From assembly GCA_030038195.1 (NCBI GenBank), contig JASHPJ010000012.1:1-64000 (forward strand): 64,000 nucleotides of DNA, in the 5' to 3' direction. Made by a program: the position numbers and the translations under genes. Below are positions 1 to 9,460 of the stretch, piece by piece (positions within the stretch are counted from its first letter, which is position 1; each line of letters opens with the position of its first letter). Source of the stretch: Acidobacteriaceae bacterium. GTDB taxonomy: Bacteria; Acidobacteriota; Terriglobia; Terriglobales; Acidobacteriaceae. The notes beneath the pieces were generated by a model. The model searched no databases. It was not told where the DNA came from and saw nothing but the letters and a program-made list of their open reading frames with translations.

Positions 1-102
1 CTCCGCATCCAACGACCGAAGCACGCCGTCAGTCAGCTTGCGAACCGCACGCAAAGGATGATCCTGTGGTACACGCTGCTCCAGAGAAACATAGCTGAAC
101 AT
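1..102 (-). mobile_element. IS transposase, N-terminal fragment (runs off the window edge)
   Basis: The reverse strand opens a reading frame with ATG at 102-100 that reaches base 1 without a stop. It begins MFSYVSLEQRVPQDHPLRAV, a start typical of the IS5/IS1182-type DDE transposases found in many Acidobacteria, which bind IS ends and move the element. An AGGACGGG stretch just upstream can serve as ribosome binding site. Only 34 codons are in the window, so it cannot be said whether the gene is intact. Its start lies about 90 bases beyond the last readable codon of a decayed glycosidase gene, which fits an insertion next to or into that gene. The exact IS family is inferred from memory of the N-terminal motif. 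Confidence 0.7.
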
Positions 103-192
103 CCCGTCCTGAACCCGCTCGCCTCCGCGCAGGCCTTATGGACGGAGCAGCTCCTCAACAGGACGACTGAAGGTGCCTATTTCAACAAGTTC

Positions 193-793
193 CTAGATGC
201 CGCGTATCCAGTCGCTGGCCTGTTGCTGAGTAACTTGCAGTTGCATCGCATTGACGAACACATTCACTTCATTGCCGAAGTCGTAACCCCGGAGGTCTGG
301 ATTGTTCTTCAGCATGTGAGCTTAGCCGATGCCATAAATTCCTCGCCGCGAACCAGACGAGGATCCGTGAAGATGTTACCTTTAACCCAGTTCGGAAGGA
401 AGCTGGCACCTGACATCCAACCGGTGATGACGCCCACCTGGACCGAAATACCGTTGCGATAAGCGATGGTGACGAGCTGATTCGGGCGACTCAGTACGAC
501 AGGATCGACCGCATCCGGCGTAGGTTCCAACAGCGGCTATAGTGGAGGAGCCCGGATCCTTGTGATGCAATGTTGTGCAGCGCGACCATATCGCGATCGA
601 CGGCTGCTGGATTCCAGTTCCTCAGAATCAGGAGCTAGCGATCGGAAGGGATATAGTTAGCGCCTCTGAGAAAAACGGAGGCGGCTGCCGGCAGAAGAAA
701 TGCGGTTACGATTGCGACTCGGACAAAGGAACGGGCGAGAGCCAAACGTAGAAGTTGGGCGCCGCATCGCTTCAGATAGGAATGCACTCTCAT
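193..793 (-). pseudogene. Secreted GH5-like (cellulase-family) glycosidase, decayed
   Basis: A good ribosome binding site (AAGGAGACG) precedes an ATG at 793-791. The frame gives a basic stretch and a hydrophobic signal-like segment (VAIVTAFLLPAAASVF), then GANYIPSD and an in-frame TAG. Beyond the stop the reading resumes with RNWNPAAVDRDM, then in other frames with GWMSGASFLPNWVKGNIFTDP and NNPDLRGYDFGNEVNVF, ending at a TAG at 195-193. The pieces occur in the order expected of a GH5-type barrel: an N-terminal 'DPAAVDRDM' helix, then the 'GYDxGNE' strand that carries the acid/base glutamate. At least one stop and two frame changes break it, and the second half of the barrel, with the nucleophile, is missing. 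The family call rests on motif resemblance only. Confidence 0.55.
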
Positions 794-1148
794 CGTCTCC
801 TTGCTTGCTCTTTGGCTTCGGAACCGATGGATATCATGCGCGAGATGTTACGCGGCGGTGTTCAGGTATCTCGTCCCTCCTCTGCCGAGTTAGCAATTCC
901 GGATCCGCCAAAGGACCTTGTCAAGGAGATTTCTTCAGAAGACGGCTGGATTGCCGTAAGCGTTTGGTGATCGTCTGTGCAGGGCCAATGCGGGCAGAAG
1001 GCGTGAACTCGCTCCAGGTGTTTCAGTGGCGATGGTCATACCGGTAAAACTCATTGGGTGCTTCTGTTCGGCGGCAACTAGGTATTGCAGTCAAGTTTTC
1101 GCCTCATAACCTGCTGGATGTGACTGACAAGGTTTAGTGGCTGGTTCC
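794..1148. other. Non-coding stretch, nothing recognised
   Basis: Short open frames exist on the forward strand here, but none has a convincing start, ribosome binding site or recognisable motif. The stretch lies between the decayed GH5-like gene and the end of the sugar porter gene, both read leftwards. It is probably decayed spacer. Confidence 0.4.
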
Positions 1149-3029
1149 TCAATGGCCGGCAGACTTGCAAGCGCGGATGGGTTTGTCAAAGGACTGCTCG
1201 ATTTCTTCGAGAGTCTTGCCTTTCGTCTCCGGCAACATGAACATGGCGATCAGGAAGTAAGCCGCGGTAAACGCGGTGAAGATAAGGAATATAGTGGAGT
1301 CGCCGTGACGGCTAACCACAGGAAGGAAGATGCCAGCCATCGTAGTGGAGACAAGTTGGTTGATGACGAGAGCAATACTCATGCCGTTAGAACGAATACG
1401 GGTGGGCATGAGTTCAGAAAGAGCGAGCCAGACACAGACGCCGGGACCAAAAGCATAGAATCCAATGAAGACGTAAAGAGAGAGCTCAACAATCCATCCG
1501 AAGATCGGCTTAGGCAACGGAGCGAGAACAGCGCGTTGGATTTTGAGCGGTGCGACGCGGGCCTGGCGGAGATTGGCAAAAGGGTTCTCGAAAAACGCTT
1601 CCACCGCATTAGAAGGAACACGCTTCGAACGCTGAATCCAGATGGCTGCGGCGCCAGCGTCCGAGCGGACGACTGGGGTGGCAGCCGTGAAATCTCCGTA
1701 AGAATAAACGATGGACAAGGAAGCGTGATCAGCAGCTATTCCCCGCCCAGCGTTTCCCGACTGCTGCAAGAGCTTCGCGGCTCTGGAGGGATCGAAGCGG
1801 AAGTGTAGGGTCTGATCGGGAGCAACAGCGGCTTGCAGAGAGCGGCTGCAGTCCAAACGGGTACGCTCGGTGTGTAGGAAGAGGCCCGTGATAACGATGA
1901 GTGAGAGAAGCATGCCACCAGTACCGGTGACGAGGAGGAATTTGCGTCCCTTGCGATCGACTAACATAACGCCACCGATCGTCATCAGGAACTTGATGCA
2001 GGTGTAGATAACGTAGCCCCAGTGAGCGCCAATGTCGGAGAGACCGCTCTGCACCAGCAAGCTGGTGTCATAGGCTGTGATGGAGTTAACGCCTGTGGCT
2101 GTATTACAGAAGAGGATCGCGCACGAGAGCAGGAAGGGAACGACATATTTGCGCCGCAAGAGTGACTCAGCAACGCACTGGCCAACGGGGCGCAACCTAG
2201 CGGTGGGGGAGAGGACTAACTCCATCTCACCGAGTTCTAGCTCTGCCTGTTCTGCGGAGCGCGAGCGGAGTAAAGCGGCTCGGGCACGTTCGAGATGGCC
2301 TTTGTGATAGAGCCAGCGAGGAGATTCGGTGACGAAGCAGCCACCAATCACAAAGAGGACGCCTCCAGGCAGTGAGGTCCAAAAGATGCGCCGCCAAGCC
2401 TGGTCTTTAAGCAGGAAAATGGTCAGGGCACTGGCGTTGTGCTCCGCCACACCAAGACGAAGGCTGTAGTAGATTCCCGCGAGCGCAGCGATGACTATGC
2501 CAAGAGTGAGAAACCACTGGAAGAGCGCAGTGCCGCGGCCACGAATCGAAGCCGCAAGGCATTCCGCCAGATAGAGCGGCACGACCACGCCGATGATGCC
2601 GCCGCTTATCCCCTGCAGGATTCTGCCCGCGACGAGGAAGGCGAATCCATGGGAAAGCGCAATCACAGGAATGCTGAGGCTGAAAGTGGCGCCACTGGCG
2701 ATCATCATCGATCGGCGGCCGAACCAGTCGCTCAGAAAACCGGCAAATAGCGTGGAGAAGACACTTCCCAGCAACACAGCGGCAACAACGGCGGAAAGCT
2801 GTTCGGCGGTAAGGCCGGAAGTGGCTTCGAGGTACGGCAGGGCTCCGCCAATGATGCCCAGGTCGACTCCGTACAGTAGACCGCCAAGGCCAGCGACAAC
2901 CAGAAGATAATGGCTATAGCGCCTGCGCTTGAGATCCTCTCCCTCGGGCGTTTGACAGCTCCACGCGCTGGCTGAACGTCCTCTGCTGAAGAGTAACCCG
3001 AGAGAAATGGCAGGGTGCTTTGCGGGCAT
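1149..3029 (-). CDS. Sugar porter family MFS transporter with a large extracytoplasmic insert
   Basis: This inner-membrane proton-coupled sugar permease shows sugar-porter signatures: LLYGVDLGIIGGALPY in TM1, GFLSDWFGRRSMM after TM2, GRILQGISGGIIG in TM4, and PETKGKTLEEIE at the C-terminus. The chosen ATG (3029) overlaps the stop of nagA as TGATG, which implies translational coupling; a longer in-frame start at 3092 would overlap nagA by 64 bases and is less likely. At 626 residues it is about 150 longer than usual. The surplus, roughly residues 390-510, lies after the TM9 region and before TM10, so it should face the periplasm. Position downstream of nagA suggests uptake of N-acetylglucosamine or a related amino sugar; the substrate is inferred from context only. 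Confidence 0.85.
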   Translation of the reverse strand: MPAKHPAISLGLLFSRGRSASAWSCQTPEGEDLKRRRYSHYLLVVAGLGGLLYGVDLGIIGGALPYLEATSGLTAEQLSAVVAAVLLGSVFSTLFAGFLSDWFGRRSMMIASGATFSLSIPVIALSHGFAFLVAGRILQGISGGIIGVVVPLYLAECLAASIRGRGTALFQWFLTLGIVIAALAGIYYSLRLGVAEHNASALTIFLLKDQAWRRIFWTSLPGGVLFVIGGCFVTESPRWLYHKGHLERARAALLRSRSAEQAELELGEMELVLSPTARLRPVGQCVAESLLRRKYVVPFLLSCAILFCNTATGVNSITAYDTSLLVQSGLSDIGAHWGYVIYTCIKFLMTIGGVMLVDRKGRKFLLVTGTGGMLLSLIVITGLFLHTERTRLDCSRSLQAAVAPDQTLHFRFDPSRAAKLLQQSGNAGRGIAADHASLSIVYSYGDFTAATPVVRSDAGAAAIWIQRSKRVPSNAVEAFFENPFANLRQARVAPLKIQRAVLAPLPKPIFGWIVELSLYVFIGFYAFGPGVCVWLALSELMPTRIRSNGMSIALVINQLVSTTMAGIFLPVVSRHGDSTIFLIFTAFTAAYFLIAMFMLPETKGKTLEEIEQSFDKPIRACKSAGH

Positions 3030-4171
3030 CACTGTTCCACGCCGCGAACCAGGACTCTGCGAATCTGCAGATCTCTTTCGCCGGGACGCCACTCGAACTG
3101 AACCAAGTCAGCCAAGGCACCGACACACAGGAAACCTTGGCCGCCGACGAAACGGCCAGGATTTTCTGTAGCCATCCGAACGGCTTGGTGCAGTGAGAAA
3201 CCGGGCAGACAGGCAACATTGGCGATTCCGTTTTTGAGAGGAAGTGCGGCACCGGCCAGAGTCCGAGTGCCTGGGATTCCGATGCGCCCATCCGCAGTTA
3301 ACTCGACCTTTCCGCCTACAGGGGCATCGTAGATGCCAGGGGGAAGTCCACCGACGGCGACGGTATCGGAAACAAGCAGGCTGCGCTCTACGCCTTTGGC
3401 ACGGAGCATCGAGATGAGGACATCAGCAGGGAGATGATGCCCGTCCGCGATGAAGGTAGCAGTAAGGCGATCCTCGGCGAGTTGCGTCCAGAGTATATTC
3501 GGATGCCTCGACAACTCATTGGCCACGCCGTTACCGAGATGCGTGGAGAGCACTGCGCCCGCCTGGGCAGCGGCGCGGATGCGCTCGGGATCAGCATCGG
3601 TGTGACCCAGGGCTACGAGGATTCCTTTACGAGCCAGACCGGCAATATAGTCAAGCGCGCCACTCCAGTGCGGGGACAGAGTGACCAGGCCAACCAGACC
3701 TCCGCTTGCGGATTGCCAGCGCTCCAGTTCCGCGAAATCTGGCGGCCGCACATCAGCTTTGGGATGAGCGCCGCGCGGACCGTCGACAGGCGAGATATGC
3801 GGTCCCTCCACATGCACGCAGGGTATGATGTGAGCGGCTAGATGAGAGATACGGCGGGCTTCCGCAATGGCGCGAAGCGCTTCCAGGAGCCTCCCCTCGG
3901 CAGCGGTGATGAGGGTGGGCAGATAAGTGGTGACACCAACAGCCACCAGCCGCTCGGTGAGCGCGATCACCGTCTCTGGTTCGAGCGACCCGGCATTCAG
4001 ATCGCATCCGCAGTAGCCGTTGACCTGCAGATCGATGAACCCTGACGACAACCAGAGTACTTCCCTGGAGTGTCCACGACTGATCCTCCTGATCAAGCCA
4101 TTTTCGATCGAAACTTCCAGAGTCTCGCCGGTTGCAGGATCACGACCTTGGATTGACTGCCGATTCACCAA
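3029..4171 (-). CDS. nagA: N-acetylglucosamine-6-phosphate deacetylase
   Basis: The enzyme removes acetate from GlcNAc-6-phosphate to give glucosamine-6-phosphate, in the cytoplasm. The 380-residue length is normal. Family motifs are in order: GFIDLQVNG near 44-52, HVEGPHIS with the metal ligands H120 and E122, ALGHTDA with H190, STHLGNG with H211, and VSDTVAVGG with the catalytic D269. The start is TTG at 4171, or GTG at 4168, just after GGAGG; no ATG fits. Its stop overlaps the start of the sugar porter gene. The regulator and deaminase genes of the same pathway lie on the other side of the intergenic region and read away, so the locus is a divergent amino-sugar catabolic unit. Confidence 0.93.
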   Translation of the reverse strand: MVNRQSIQGRDPATGETLEVSIENGLIRRISRGHSREVLWLSSGFIDLQVNGYCGCDLNAGSLEPETVIALTERLVAVGVTTYLPTLITAAEGRLLEALRAIAEARRISHLAAHIIPCVHVEGPHISPVDGPRGAHPKADVRPPDFAELERWQSASGGLVGLVTLSPHWSGALDYIAGLARKGILVALGHTDADPERIRAAAQAGAVLSTHLGNGVANELSRHPNILWTQLAEDRLTATFIADGHHLPADVLISMLRAKGVERSLLVSDTVAVGGLPPGIYDAPVGGKVELTADGRIGIPGTRTLAGAALPLKNGIANVACLPGFSLHQAVRMATENPGRFVGGQGFLCVGALADLVQFEWRPGERDLQIRRVLVRGVEQ

Positions 4172-4483
4172 GCCTCCAACCTTCTGTTACTCTTGCGACC
4201 TCCATTTGTCGATACGATCTCCTGAAGGGCGATAAGAATAAGTTCCTTTTTGCTCGTTACCACGGGCAAAGTGACAACCAAAATGATTTACATTACAAAT
4301 TTTTCCTGACTACCAGAAATTTATCTCATGTCAGCCTGAACAATGCAAGCTCCGATTGAAGTCCCTAAGAGCCATGAATAGTCAAGTATTTAGCTACCCA
4401 TGCCGTCAATAGCCGCTAGCTTGCTGCTGCTCCAATGAGATGAGCTGCAGACCTCCGAGACAGCTCACCCCTCACAATTTTTC

Positions 4484-4512
4484 TTGACGATTGGGAATAC
4501 TTTCTCTATGGT
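4484..4512 (+). promoter_or_regulatory. Sigma-70-type promoter for the LacI-type regulator gene
   Basis: TTGACG at 4484-4489 is followed after 17 bases by TATGGT at 4507-4512. It reads towards the broken LacI-type gene that starts at 4647, leaving a leader of about 130 bases. The rest of the 4172-4646 gap is AT-richer than its surroundings and shows no gene; a promoter for nagA on the other strand must also lie here, but I could not pin it. Confidence 0.5.
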
Positions 4513-4646
4513 AGGTCTCAAAGAGGCGAAAAATCGTGCAATTCTGCCCGTTGGATTGCCCATGAGCCTCATTTGCCTGACTATTGCAATTCGTTGACCC
4601 ACACGGAGTTCCCAGCTAAGTTTCGCATGAGTGCAAAAAGAAGCAT

Positions 4647-5731
4647 ATGTCCAGAAAACGCAAAGTTGGGCTGCGGGAGATAGCGGAAGCCGTTCATGTG
4701 AGTACGGCAACAGCTTCCCGAGTGTTGAACGGGAACTGGCGAGTCGACGGAGAAATCCAGAAGGTGGTTATGGCCGAAGCCAGAAAACTGAGCTTCGATC
4801 TCTCAAAGCGATACAAGAATAGGACACTGGCTTTCCTATTGAGCAATCGGGAGATGCTGCATGTCTTTCATTCGCGTATTCTTAGCGGCGCAGAAGCACA
4901 GTGCACCGAGCGCGGCTGAGATATGGTTTTTCTCTCGTATCGCTATTCGCAGCATACGCCATGGAACGAGCTGCGCCTGCCGCGAATCATCGGGCACTCG
5001 GATCTAATCCGTGGCGTAATCCTGGCGGGAACCAACTCCACCAATCTTCTGGAATTGCTGCGGCACAAAGGGATCGCGTTTAGCGTTCTGTGCAACAATG
5101 TAATCGGCGAAGGGGCGCAGTTGGAGGAGTATGACGCCGTGTATACCGACGATATTCAGGGTGGGCTGGATGCAACGCAGTACTTGTTACGTCTGGGACA
5201 CCCCCACATCTGGTTCGTAGGGAACAGCCGGCTGCCGTGGTTTGCGCGTTTTCTCGATGGCTATCGGCGTGCAATGTCCGAAGCGGGAGAGCCCGCACGG
5301 GAAATAGCATCGACTCAGAAGATGATGCGGAATGCGGATATCTCGGAACCAAGTCATTGTTAACACGCAGCGAAGAAGTCACAGCGATTGTTGCCGGCAA
5401 TGATCAGATCGCGGGAGGAGTTTATAAAGCGCTGCGAGACAAAGGACTATCGGTTCCCAAAGACGTCTCAGTGGTAGGCTGCGATGATACGGTGGGAACA
5501 TGGTTATATCCGGCGCTCAGTACCACGCGCGAATTTCCGGAATTTCTCGGTAAGAACCTGGTGGAAACCATCCTGAGACGCATTGAAGATCCGGACCAGA
5601 AGCCGCAGCGAATCACGATTCCCACCGAATTCATTCGCAGAGATTCTTGCGGGCGCCCTTTCGAACCCCGAAAAGAGTTATTGCAAGGAGCGCTGCACAG
5701 CAGTCCGGTTTCCCGGTCGAACCTAGTCTAA
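4647..5731 (+). pseudogene. LacI/GalR-family transcriptional regulator, broken by a stop and a frameshift
   Basis: The N-terminal helix-turn-helix and hinge are clear (GLREIAEAVHVSTATASRVL, then LAFLLSN). The periplasmic-binding-protein-like ligand domain follows (LIRGVILAGTNS, DDIQGGLDATQYLLRLGH, AIVAGNDQIAGGVYKAL, DVSVVGCDDT). The frame is broken twice. A TGA at 4917-4919 sits where a tryptophan is expected (ERG-stop-DMVF). A one-base frame change near 5340 moves the reading from ADISEPS to GYLGTKSLL. Joined, the protein would be about 360 residues, normal for the family. It lies between divergent nagA and nagB and would be their natural repressor. Either it is a real pseudogene, leaving the amino-sugar genes without local control, or the assembly has two errors. 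Confidence 0.85.
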
Positions 5732-5819
5732 TTTCATTCACATTCATGCCGATGCAGGCCTGTGAATAGGCCATGCGAATGCCCATTTTCTTTTGCTCAC
5801 TATCTATGCGGAGTCATTT

Positions 5820-6593
5820 ATGTTGATTCGTACGTTAAAGGCTGGATCTCTAAAGCTGGAGGTTCATGATACGGAAGCAGCCGCAGGTGAGGCAGCCGCT
5901 CGCGCTACTGCTGAGGCAATCCGCCAAGCCAATGGCACCGGCGAGCTCGGCGTAATTTTTGCAACAGGGAATTCACAGTTGGAAACCCTGCGCGCGCTTA
6001 CCTCCATGGCGGATATTCCCTGGCCAGCGATTACGGGATTTCACCTGGATGAATACGTCAACATCTCCGACCTGCGCCCGGCATCATTTCGCCGCTATCT
6101 GCGGACAAAGCTGACGGAGCGCGTGCCGATCAGGAAGTTTTACGAGATCAACGGCAGCGCTGAGAACCTAACTGAGGTTCAGCGGGAATACGCACGGTTA
6201 CTGGCAGAGATCCCTCCACAGATCTGCCTGTTGGGTATTGGGGAAAACGGACATCTCGCCTTCAATGATCCGTATGAGGCGAATTTTTCCGATCCTGAAG
6301 TGATCCGGATCGTTGATCTTGATACGGCCTGCCGTCAGCAGCAGGTAAATGAGGGCTGGTTTGAGACGCTGGCCGACGTTCCGAAGCGTGCTCTCACCCT
6401 GACAATCCCGACGATCTTGAGGATTCCCCGGCTGATTGTCTCGGTTCCGGGCAAGCGCAAGGCGCAGAGCGTCCGACGAACACTTGAGGACTCAATCTCT
6501 ACAGCCTGCCCGTCGACGATTTTACGCACACACCCGGATGCAACACTGTATCTGGATTGTGAGTCGGCAGCTGAATTGGCGGTATCTGTCTAA
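5820..6593 (+). CDS. nagB: Glucosamine-6-phosphate deaminase (NagB family)
   Basis: The protein converts glucosamine-6-phosphate to fructose-6-phosphate and ammonia. The NagB/6-phosphogluconolactonase fold is recognisable: ITGFHLDEYV with the catalytic aspartate (D77), and LLGIGENGHLAFNDP, which carries the family's active-site histidine and aspartate. ATG at 5820 is preceded by GCGGAG at a spacing of six; a TTG at 5793 would add nine residues without a ribosome binding site. The length is 257 residues. The gene lies 88 bases after the broken regulator and reads the same way, so it probably once formed an operon with it. With nagA and the transporter it completes the route from imported GlcNAc-phosphate to glycolysis; no GlcNAc kinase gene is visible here. 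Confidence 0.9.
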   Translation: MLIRTLKAGSLKLEVHDTEAAAGEAAARATAEAIRQANGTGELGVIFATGNSQLETLRALTSMADIPWPAITGFHLDEYVNISDLRPASFRRYLRTKLTERVPIRKFYEINGSAENLTEVQREYARLLAEIPPQICLLGIGENGHLAFNDPYEANFSDPEVIRIVDLDTACRQQQVNEGWFETLADVPKRALTLTIPTILRIPRLIVSVPGKRKAQSVRRTLEDSISTACPSTILRTHPDATLYLDCESAAELAVSV

Positions 6594-6704
6594 CTCTATG
6601 GAGTTTGCCTCACCCAATTATCACAACCCCGCGGTTCGCTCGGAGTAGGACGTTGCCCGCTCATATCGCAATGATCGGTCCAACTCCATAGAATTCCAGG
6701 TTCA

Positions 6705-7206
6705 TTAAGTTACTTCGATCAAGCACGGCCGGACCGAAATCTGCGCTCTGGGCGGCGATGGTGATGTAGAGGCTCTTACCGTGGGAGCGATGGCGGGCGT
6801 GGCCATCATGGTCATGCGCTCGTCGGGTGGAAACCGGCCCTCAATATATTTGAGCAGGGGCACGGTGGAGGGATTGTTGCCGGGATCGACATTAGCGGTC
6901 AATTTATAGGTGAGCTTGTCAATTCCCGAGGGCTCCATGCCCGGATGCACATAGTAGGCGGAGACTTCGCCGAGCGGCTGTTCCTGTTCGACATTGATGA
7001 AACGGATTTTGCCGCCGGTTCCGTTAGCTGCCCGTGCAGATTGATCGGACCAACCACGGCACTGTCAGTGCAAGGACCCCATGCTGGCGCACAAGGATGT
7101 TGCTGGAAGCGAGATCGACGATTCGGGTTGAAAGAAGCGGCAACCCGCACCTGTCGCATTATTCTCTACCCTCACGCCTTCAAAACACGCTGCCATGTTC
7201 ACTCGA
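6705..7206 (-). pseudogene. Decayed coding remnant, not identified
   Basis: The reverse strand carries discontinuous reading with protein-like composition: VDLASSNILVRQHGVLALTV, then in another frame GTGGKIRFINVEQEQPLGEV, VSAYYVHPGMEPSGIDKLTY and LKYIEGRFPPDERM, ending in TAA near 6705. At least one in-frame TGA and a frame change interrupt it. It lies directly downstream of the Tat-exported glycosidase-like gene and may be a former accessory domain or neighbour. I do not recognise the family. Confidence 0.3.
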
Positions 7207-9312
7207 TCAGCTGACCTCAACCATGCAATATGTGTTGAGGCGAGGAATCGTGAAGAGCGCCATGCCATTTCTAACCTGGAACGGGAGATTGGTTGGCGCC
7301 TCCGACTCAGCCGAATATATCCTGACCGCCGTCACGGTCTTAGCATCGGAGCCAGCGCAACTGATCCGCACGTTTTCAATGGAAGGAATATTCTTGAAGT
7401 TGAAGTTGACTAGATGAACGAATCGACGATTCCTATGTGGCTGCTCGACCAGATTCACCACCAGGTAATCCGGTCCTTCAACGATAAGCGGTCTATCGCC
7501 CTGCGATACCCAGGTAATGCCGTCGACAAGCTGCTTCCAGTTCCTGGGTCGTTTCCAGAAGGAGTTACTGATACTGAAGTAGGGTTCGTTTGGGGGAAGA
7601 GGTCCATCAAATTCCAGGCCAGGGATGTAAAAGACGCGTCCGCGGCCAAACTCTTTGTGCAACGGCGTACCAGCAACGACAGCGGACTTCTCCACCTCCT
7701 CTTCATAGGCTGCCGCGTGAACCTGATGGTCGACCAACCCATGGAGGCCCGGTATAACCCTGAGTCGGCGCCATTCATCATAGAGGCCAGCCTGCTCGGT
7801 GACGACTAAGCCGCCGCCCGCCTCTACGAATCGGCGAATCGCAGCGATCTGATCATCGGATAGACATTCCGAATCTGGCAGGACCAGTACTTTGCATGCG
7901 GAAGGAGAAAGCGTGGCGAGATGCTCGTCAAAGATGAGATGAAAAGGAATGCGCGCCTGTATAAGCGTCTGCTCGACCAGAATGGCACTCAGACCTGCGG
8001 CTGAGTTGTGATAGGTGATTGAAGGATAGGAGCGGAGCACTGCAACCGACGCTACGTCCTGTGTTCCGACGTAGCAGTCTCGGTTCTTGCGGTAAAAGGA
8101 GATGAATTTAAGCATCTCTTTGGTCAAGGGACTCTCGCCGGCAAACCCGATAGTCTGGTTGAACGCCAGACATTCTCCGATGGCAGCCTCGCTGGTATCC
8201 GTATAGGTGAAAATAACATTTTTATAAGTTCTTGCTAACTTATAAGTCCGGATGCCCGACACCATTCTGTTATCGGAAAAATATTCAGGCAGGTTCCGTG
8301 CCTCGTCCCAAAAGGCCTCAGTGTGCCTGAGAAGCCTGGAACGGTCGACTCCATTGAACCAGGAAGAATTCTCACCGGATATACCGCCAGGATTAATTTC
8401 CACGACTACATTGGGATTAAGAGACCTGATCTCAGTGGTCATCTGCTCCAGGGCATCAGTCATCATCTGGCAGCGATAATCTATCCATTCCTGAAAGCCA
8501 GGATCGAAGATAATATCGAGCTTTTCAGGAGGATTTTCGCGGTTCCAGAGCGGCGGATTAACATAGTCAACGTTGGCGAATCCGAAGCGCTCTTTAAGCT
8601 TTGCCGCGGAATATTTTTTTCGGATATGGTTACGGAATCCTGTCTTGCAGGCATCGCAGTGGCATGAATCTGGTTCCGGATTGAGGCCAAAGTTATCAAA
8701 GTGTATAAAATCAGTCTTCACCTCTTCGACGGCGAAACGCACGACCTTCTTTAAGTAATCGAGATATTCCCGATTGGAGAAGCAGGGGCGGTACCGGAAA
8801 GATTGTTGATATCCATATCCGAGAAGAATGGGCTTACCAAGGACGTCCCGCTGAATCCAGTGCTGGGCGCGTGGCTCTTCGGCGAAAAACGTTTCGTACA
8901 TCATCGTGTTCCATTGGATATACGTGTCGATTTTCATACCGTAACGGTGGGCAATCGCAGCGGTCCGGATCGTGTCCTGCATCTCCGGCATTTCTGCGGC
9001 CATACCCTCGCCTTTATATAGATGAGTATGAAAAACTTCGACCCCCTGGCTATCGAGCAGGCGAATAACTTCTTCGCTCTGGGCGCGCTCATAGATCCGT
9101 CGCGCGTTGAGCGACTGCCCGCCACGACGTACCACAAAGGAGTACGGTTCGTGCGTGCCGCCAGCGTCGATAATGCCGTTATCAATCCATGCTCCCTGCG
9201 GTCTGGTTGCAGCCGCAGATTCCTGAGCAAGACCATAGAAGCCGCCCATGCCGCCGAGTTTAACTGCTGCAGCTGCGCCAACCACAGTACCTACGAATTC
9301 CCTCCGGTTCAT
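7207..9312 (-). CDS. Tat-exported glycoside-hydrolase-like protein with beta-galactosidase-type trimerisation domain
   Basis: The N-terminus has a twin-arginine export signal (MNRREFVGTVVGAAAAVKLGG), so the protein is probably exported folded. Residues about 60-480 resemble a family-A glycosidase barrel (KIDTYIQWNTMMYETFF, TDFIHFDNFGLNPEPDS, NVVVEINPGG). A glutamine-amidotransferase-like region near 520-600 (KVLVLPDSECLSDDQIAAI, FVEAGGGLVVTEQAGLYDEW) is typical of the trimerisation domain of GH42-type enzymes. The C-terminal 120 residues look like a beta-sandwich. ATG at 9312 was chosen because it begins the Tat motif; the frame extends upstream to 9378 without sense. Length is 701 residues. 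Substrate unknown; the neighbours suggest plant or fungal polysaccharide use. Confidence 0.7.
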   Translation of the reverse strand: MNRREFVGTVVGAAAAVKLGGMGGFYGLAQESAAATRPQGAWIDNGIIDAGGTHEPYSFVVRRGGQSLNARRIYERAQSEEVIRLLDSQGVEVFHTHLYKGEGMAAEMPEMQDTIRTAAIAHRYGMKIDTYIQWNTMMYETFFAEEPRAQHWIQRDVLGKPILLGYGYQQSFRYRPCFSNREYLDYLKKVVRFAVEEVKTDFIHFDNFGLNPEPDSCHCDACKTGFRNHIRKKYSAAKLKERFGFANVDYVNPPLWNRENPPEKLDIIFDPGFQEWIDYRCQMMTDALEQMTTEIRSLNPNVVVEINPGGISGENSSWFNGVDRSRLLRHTEAFWDEARNLPEYFSDNRMVSGIRTYKLARTYKNVIFTYTDTSEAAIGECLAFNQTIGFAGESPLTKEMLKFISFYRKNRDCYVGTQDVASVAVLRSYPSITYHNSAAGLSAILVEQTLIQARIPFHLIFDEHLATLSPSACKVLVLPDSECLSDDQIAAIRRFVEAGGGLVVTEQAGLYDEWRRLRVIPGLHGLVDHQVHAAAYEEEVEKSAVVAGTPLHKEFGRGRVFYIPGLEFDGPLPPNEPYFSISNSFWKRPRNWKQLVDGITWVSQGDRPLIVEGPDYLVVNLVEQPHRNRRFVHLVNFNFKNIPSIENVRISCAGSDAKTVTAVRIYSAESEAPTNLPFQVRNGMALFTIPRLNTYCMVEVS

Positions 9313-9460
9313 TTGTTCTTCACCCTCTTCAATTTCAATAAAGATCGGCCTTAATAATGAATCATCCGAATTTTGCACTTCCTGATGACCCTATGCCTAT
9401 AACGAGATGGTCCTAGTGTCGCGGGCGTAACGTTGGCATCAATACCGATCGCAGAATTTA

